This document shows, piece after piece, positions 5,949-6,388 of a stretch of 6,388 bases of DNA. A program made the position numbers and the translations under genes. The stretch is taken from positions 1 through 6,388 of the forward strand of contig DOIV01000152.1 in assembly GCA_003511845.1 (NCBI GenBank), given 5' to 3'. Every line of letters starts with the position of its first letter. Position 1 is the first letter of the stretch. Below the pieces are notes generated by a model. It worked only from the letters and a program-made list of their open reading frames with translations. It was not told the origin of the DNA and did not search any database. Source of the DNA: Flavobacteriaceae bacterium. GTDB lineage: Bacteria > Bacteroidota > Bacteroidia > Flavobacteriales > Flavobacteriaceae.

Positions 5949-5953
5949 TAAAT

Positions 5954-6388
5954 TTACATACTACTTAAAATTGCTTTTTTACTTTCGATATATTCTGATT
6001 CTGAAATCAATTCCATTTCAAACATTTCTTTTAGTTTTTTGAGTTTCTCTATCGGATTCCCCGTTTGTTCTACAACATCATTTTTTTGTATGACTTCTTC
6101 TTTATCGGTAGCTTCTTGTTGTACTGTAGCAACTAAATTTACATTATCAGATTTACTTTCCATAGACATTTCACAACCATATTTATCTTTAAAAACATCA
6201 TCCAATTCATCAGCTTTTAAAGCCAAGCGAATCATGTTATTTTTAATTTCATCTTTTTTAAGTGAGTAAATATCAGATAAATGTGTGCGGTACGAAAGGA
6301 AAATTTTATTTTCATAAATGCCTAGTTGATATGGTGCTACTTGGTTTGATGTAACAAAAGTTAAGAGCTCTTCTAAATGTTCTTTAGG
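5954..6388 (-). CDS. SHOCT domain protein with YbjN-like N-terminal part, 5' end off window
   Basis: The C-terminal 144 residues of a protein that enters from the right edge; its start is not visible. Residues 1-74 (landmarks QLGIYENKIFLSYRTHLSDI and IRLALKADELDDVFKDKYGC) resemble the YbjN/CesT type III chaperone-like fold, where a strand pair is followed by a helix carrying an ADELDD-type motif. An acidic, Gln/Glu/Lys-rich linker covers about 75-111. Residues 112-143 are a SHOCT domain (PIEKLKKLKEMFEMELISES, then EYIESKKAIL), a short C-terminal helical pair common in bacterial proteins of varied function and thought to mediate oligomerisation or binding. No catalytic residues, signal or membrane segment are visible here. 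The SHOCT call is strong, the N-terminal fold moderate. Its biological role is unknown. An ATG at 6235 lies in frame but inside the conserved part, so it is not the start. Confidence 0.85.
   Translation of the reverse strand, partial: PKEHLEELLTFVTSNQVAPYQLGIYENKIFLSYRTHLSDIYSLKKDEIKNNMIRLALKADELDDVFKDKYGCEMSMESKSDNVNLVATVQQEATDKEEVIQKNDVVEQTGNPIEKLKKLKEMFEMELISESEYIESKKAILSSM
5957..6055 (-). other. SHOCT domain
   Basis: The last 32-33 residues of the right-edge protein fit the SHOCT pattern: (I)EKLKKLKEM, a turn with a hydrophobic ELISESEY, then IESKKAIL. The usual Gly before Ile/Leu is replaced (MELIS), a common variation. Confidence 0.85.

Noticed and set aside
5506..5953. tRNA or known structured RNA in the largest gap
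   Set aside because: No cloverleaf, TΨC-like GTTCRA segment or recognisable riboswitch core was found on either strand.
6039..6269. Plus-strand 76-residue open frame
   Set aside because: It is antisense to the SHOCT-domain protein, and its Ser/Cys-rich composition is a shadow of the acidic linker codons.

Overview
The window is AT-rich (roughly 30% GC by eye) and every convincing gene lies on the minus strand. Several features point to a Bacteroidota member, most likely a marine-type Flavobacteriaceae. They are a BspA-like (DUF285) surface protein with PKD, Fn3-like and LamG-like modules, a TPR-containing LytS-type histidine kinase paired with a LytTR response regulator, start codons without Shine-Dalgarno sequences, and a TAnnTTTG-type -7 element. 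Species cannot be named from this sequence.

Layout in transcription order, right to left. (1) 5954-6388: the C-terminal 144 residues of a protein whose start lies beyond the right edge. It has a YbjN/type III chaperone-like segment, an acidic linker and a C-terminal SHOCT domain. (2) 5506-5953: a 448-base stretch with no large gene. It holds two candidate small ORFs that overlap by 11 bases (a 28-residue hydrophobic peptide, then a 39-residue basic peptide), two AT-rich hairpins and a 10-base direct repeat. (3) 3814-5505: a sensor histidine kinase with lipoprotein-like signal, periplasmic TPRs, one membrane helix, His_kinase and HATPase. (4) 3083-3814: a LytTR response regulator whose ATG shares one base with the kinase stop (TAATG). 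(5) 2934-3082: a 149-base leader with a candidate -7 promoter element and a striking set of nested inverted repeats. (6) 1-2933: a very large secreted surface protein, 977 residues visible, running off the left edge with no stop.

Reading the genes together: the kinase senses something at the cell surface or in the periplasm through its TPR region and phosphorylates Asp55 of the regulator. The regulator then binds DNA through its LytTR domain. The surface protein directly downstream in the same direction is the obvious candidate target or operon partner. That link is inferred from position; the nested repeats immediately before the surface-protein start codon are the best candidate control element. 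The surface protein is modular, and a second copy of its Fn3-like module begins exactly where the window ends, so a longer repeated architecture continues off the left edge.
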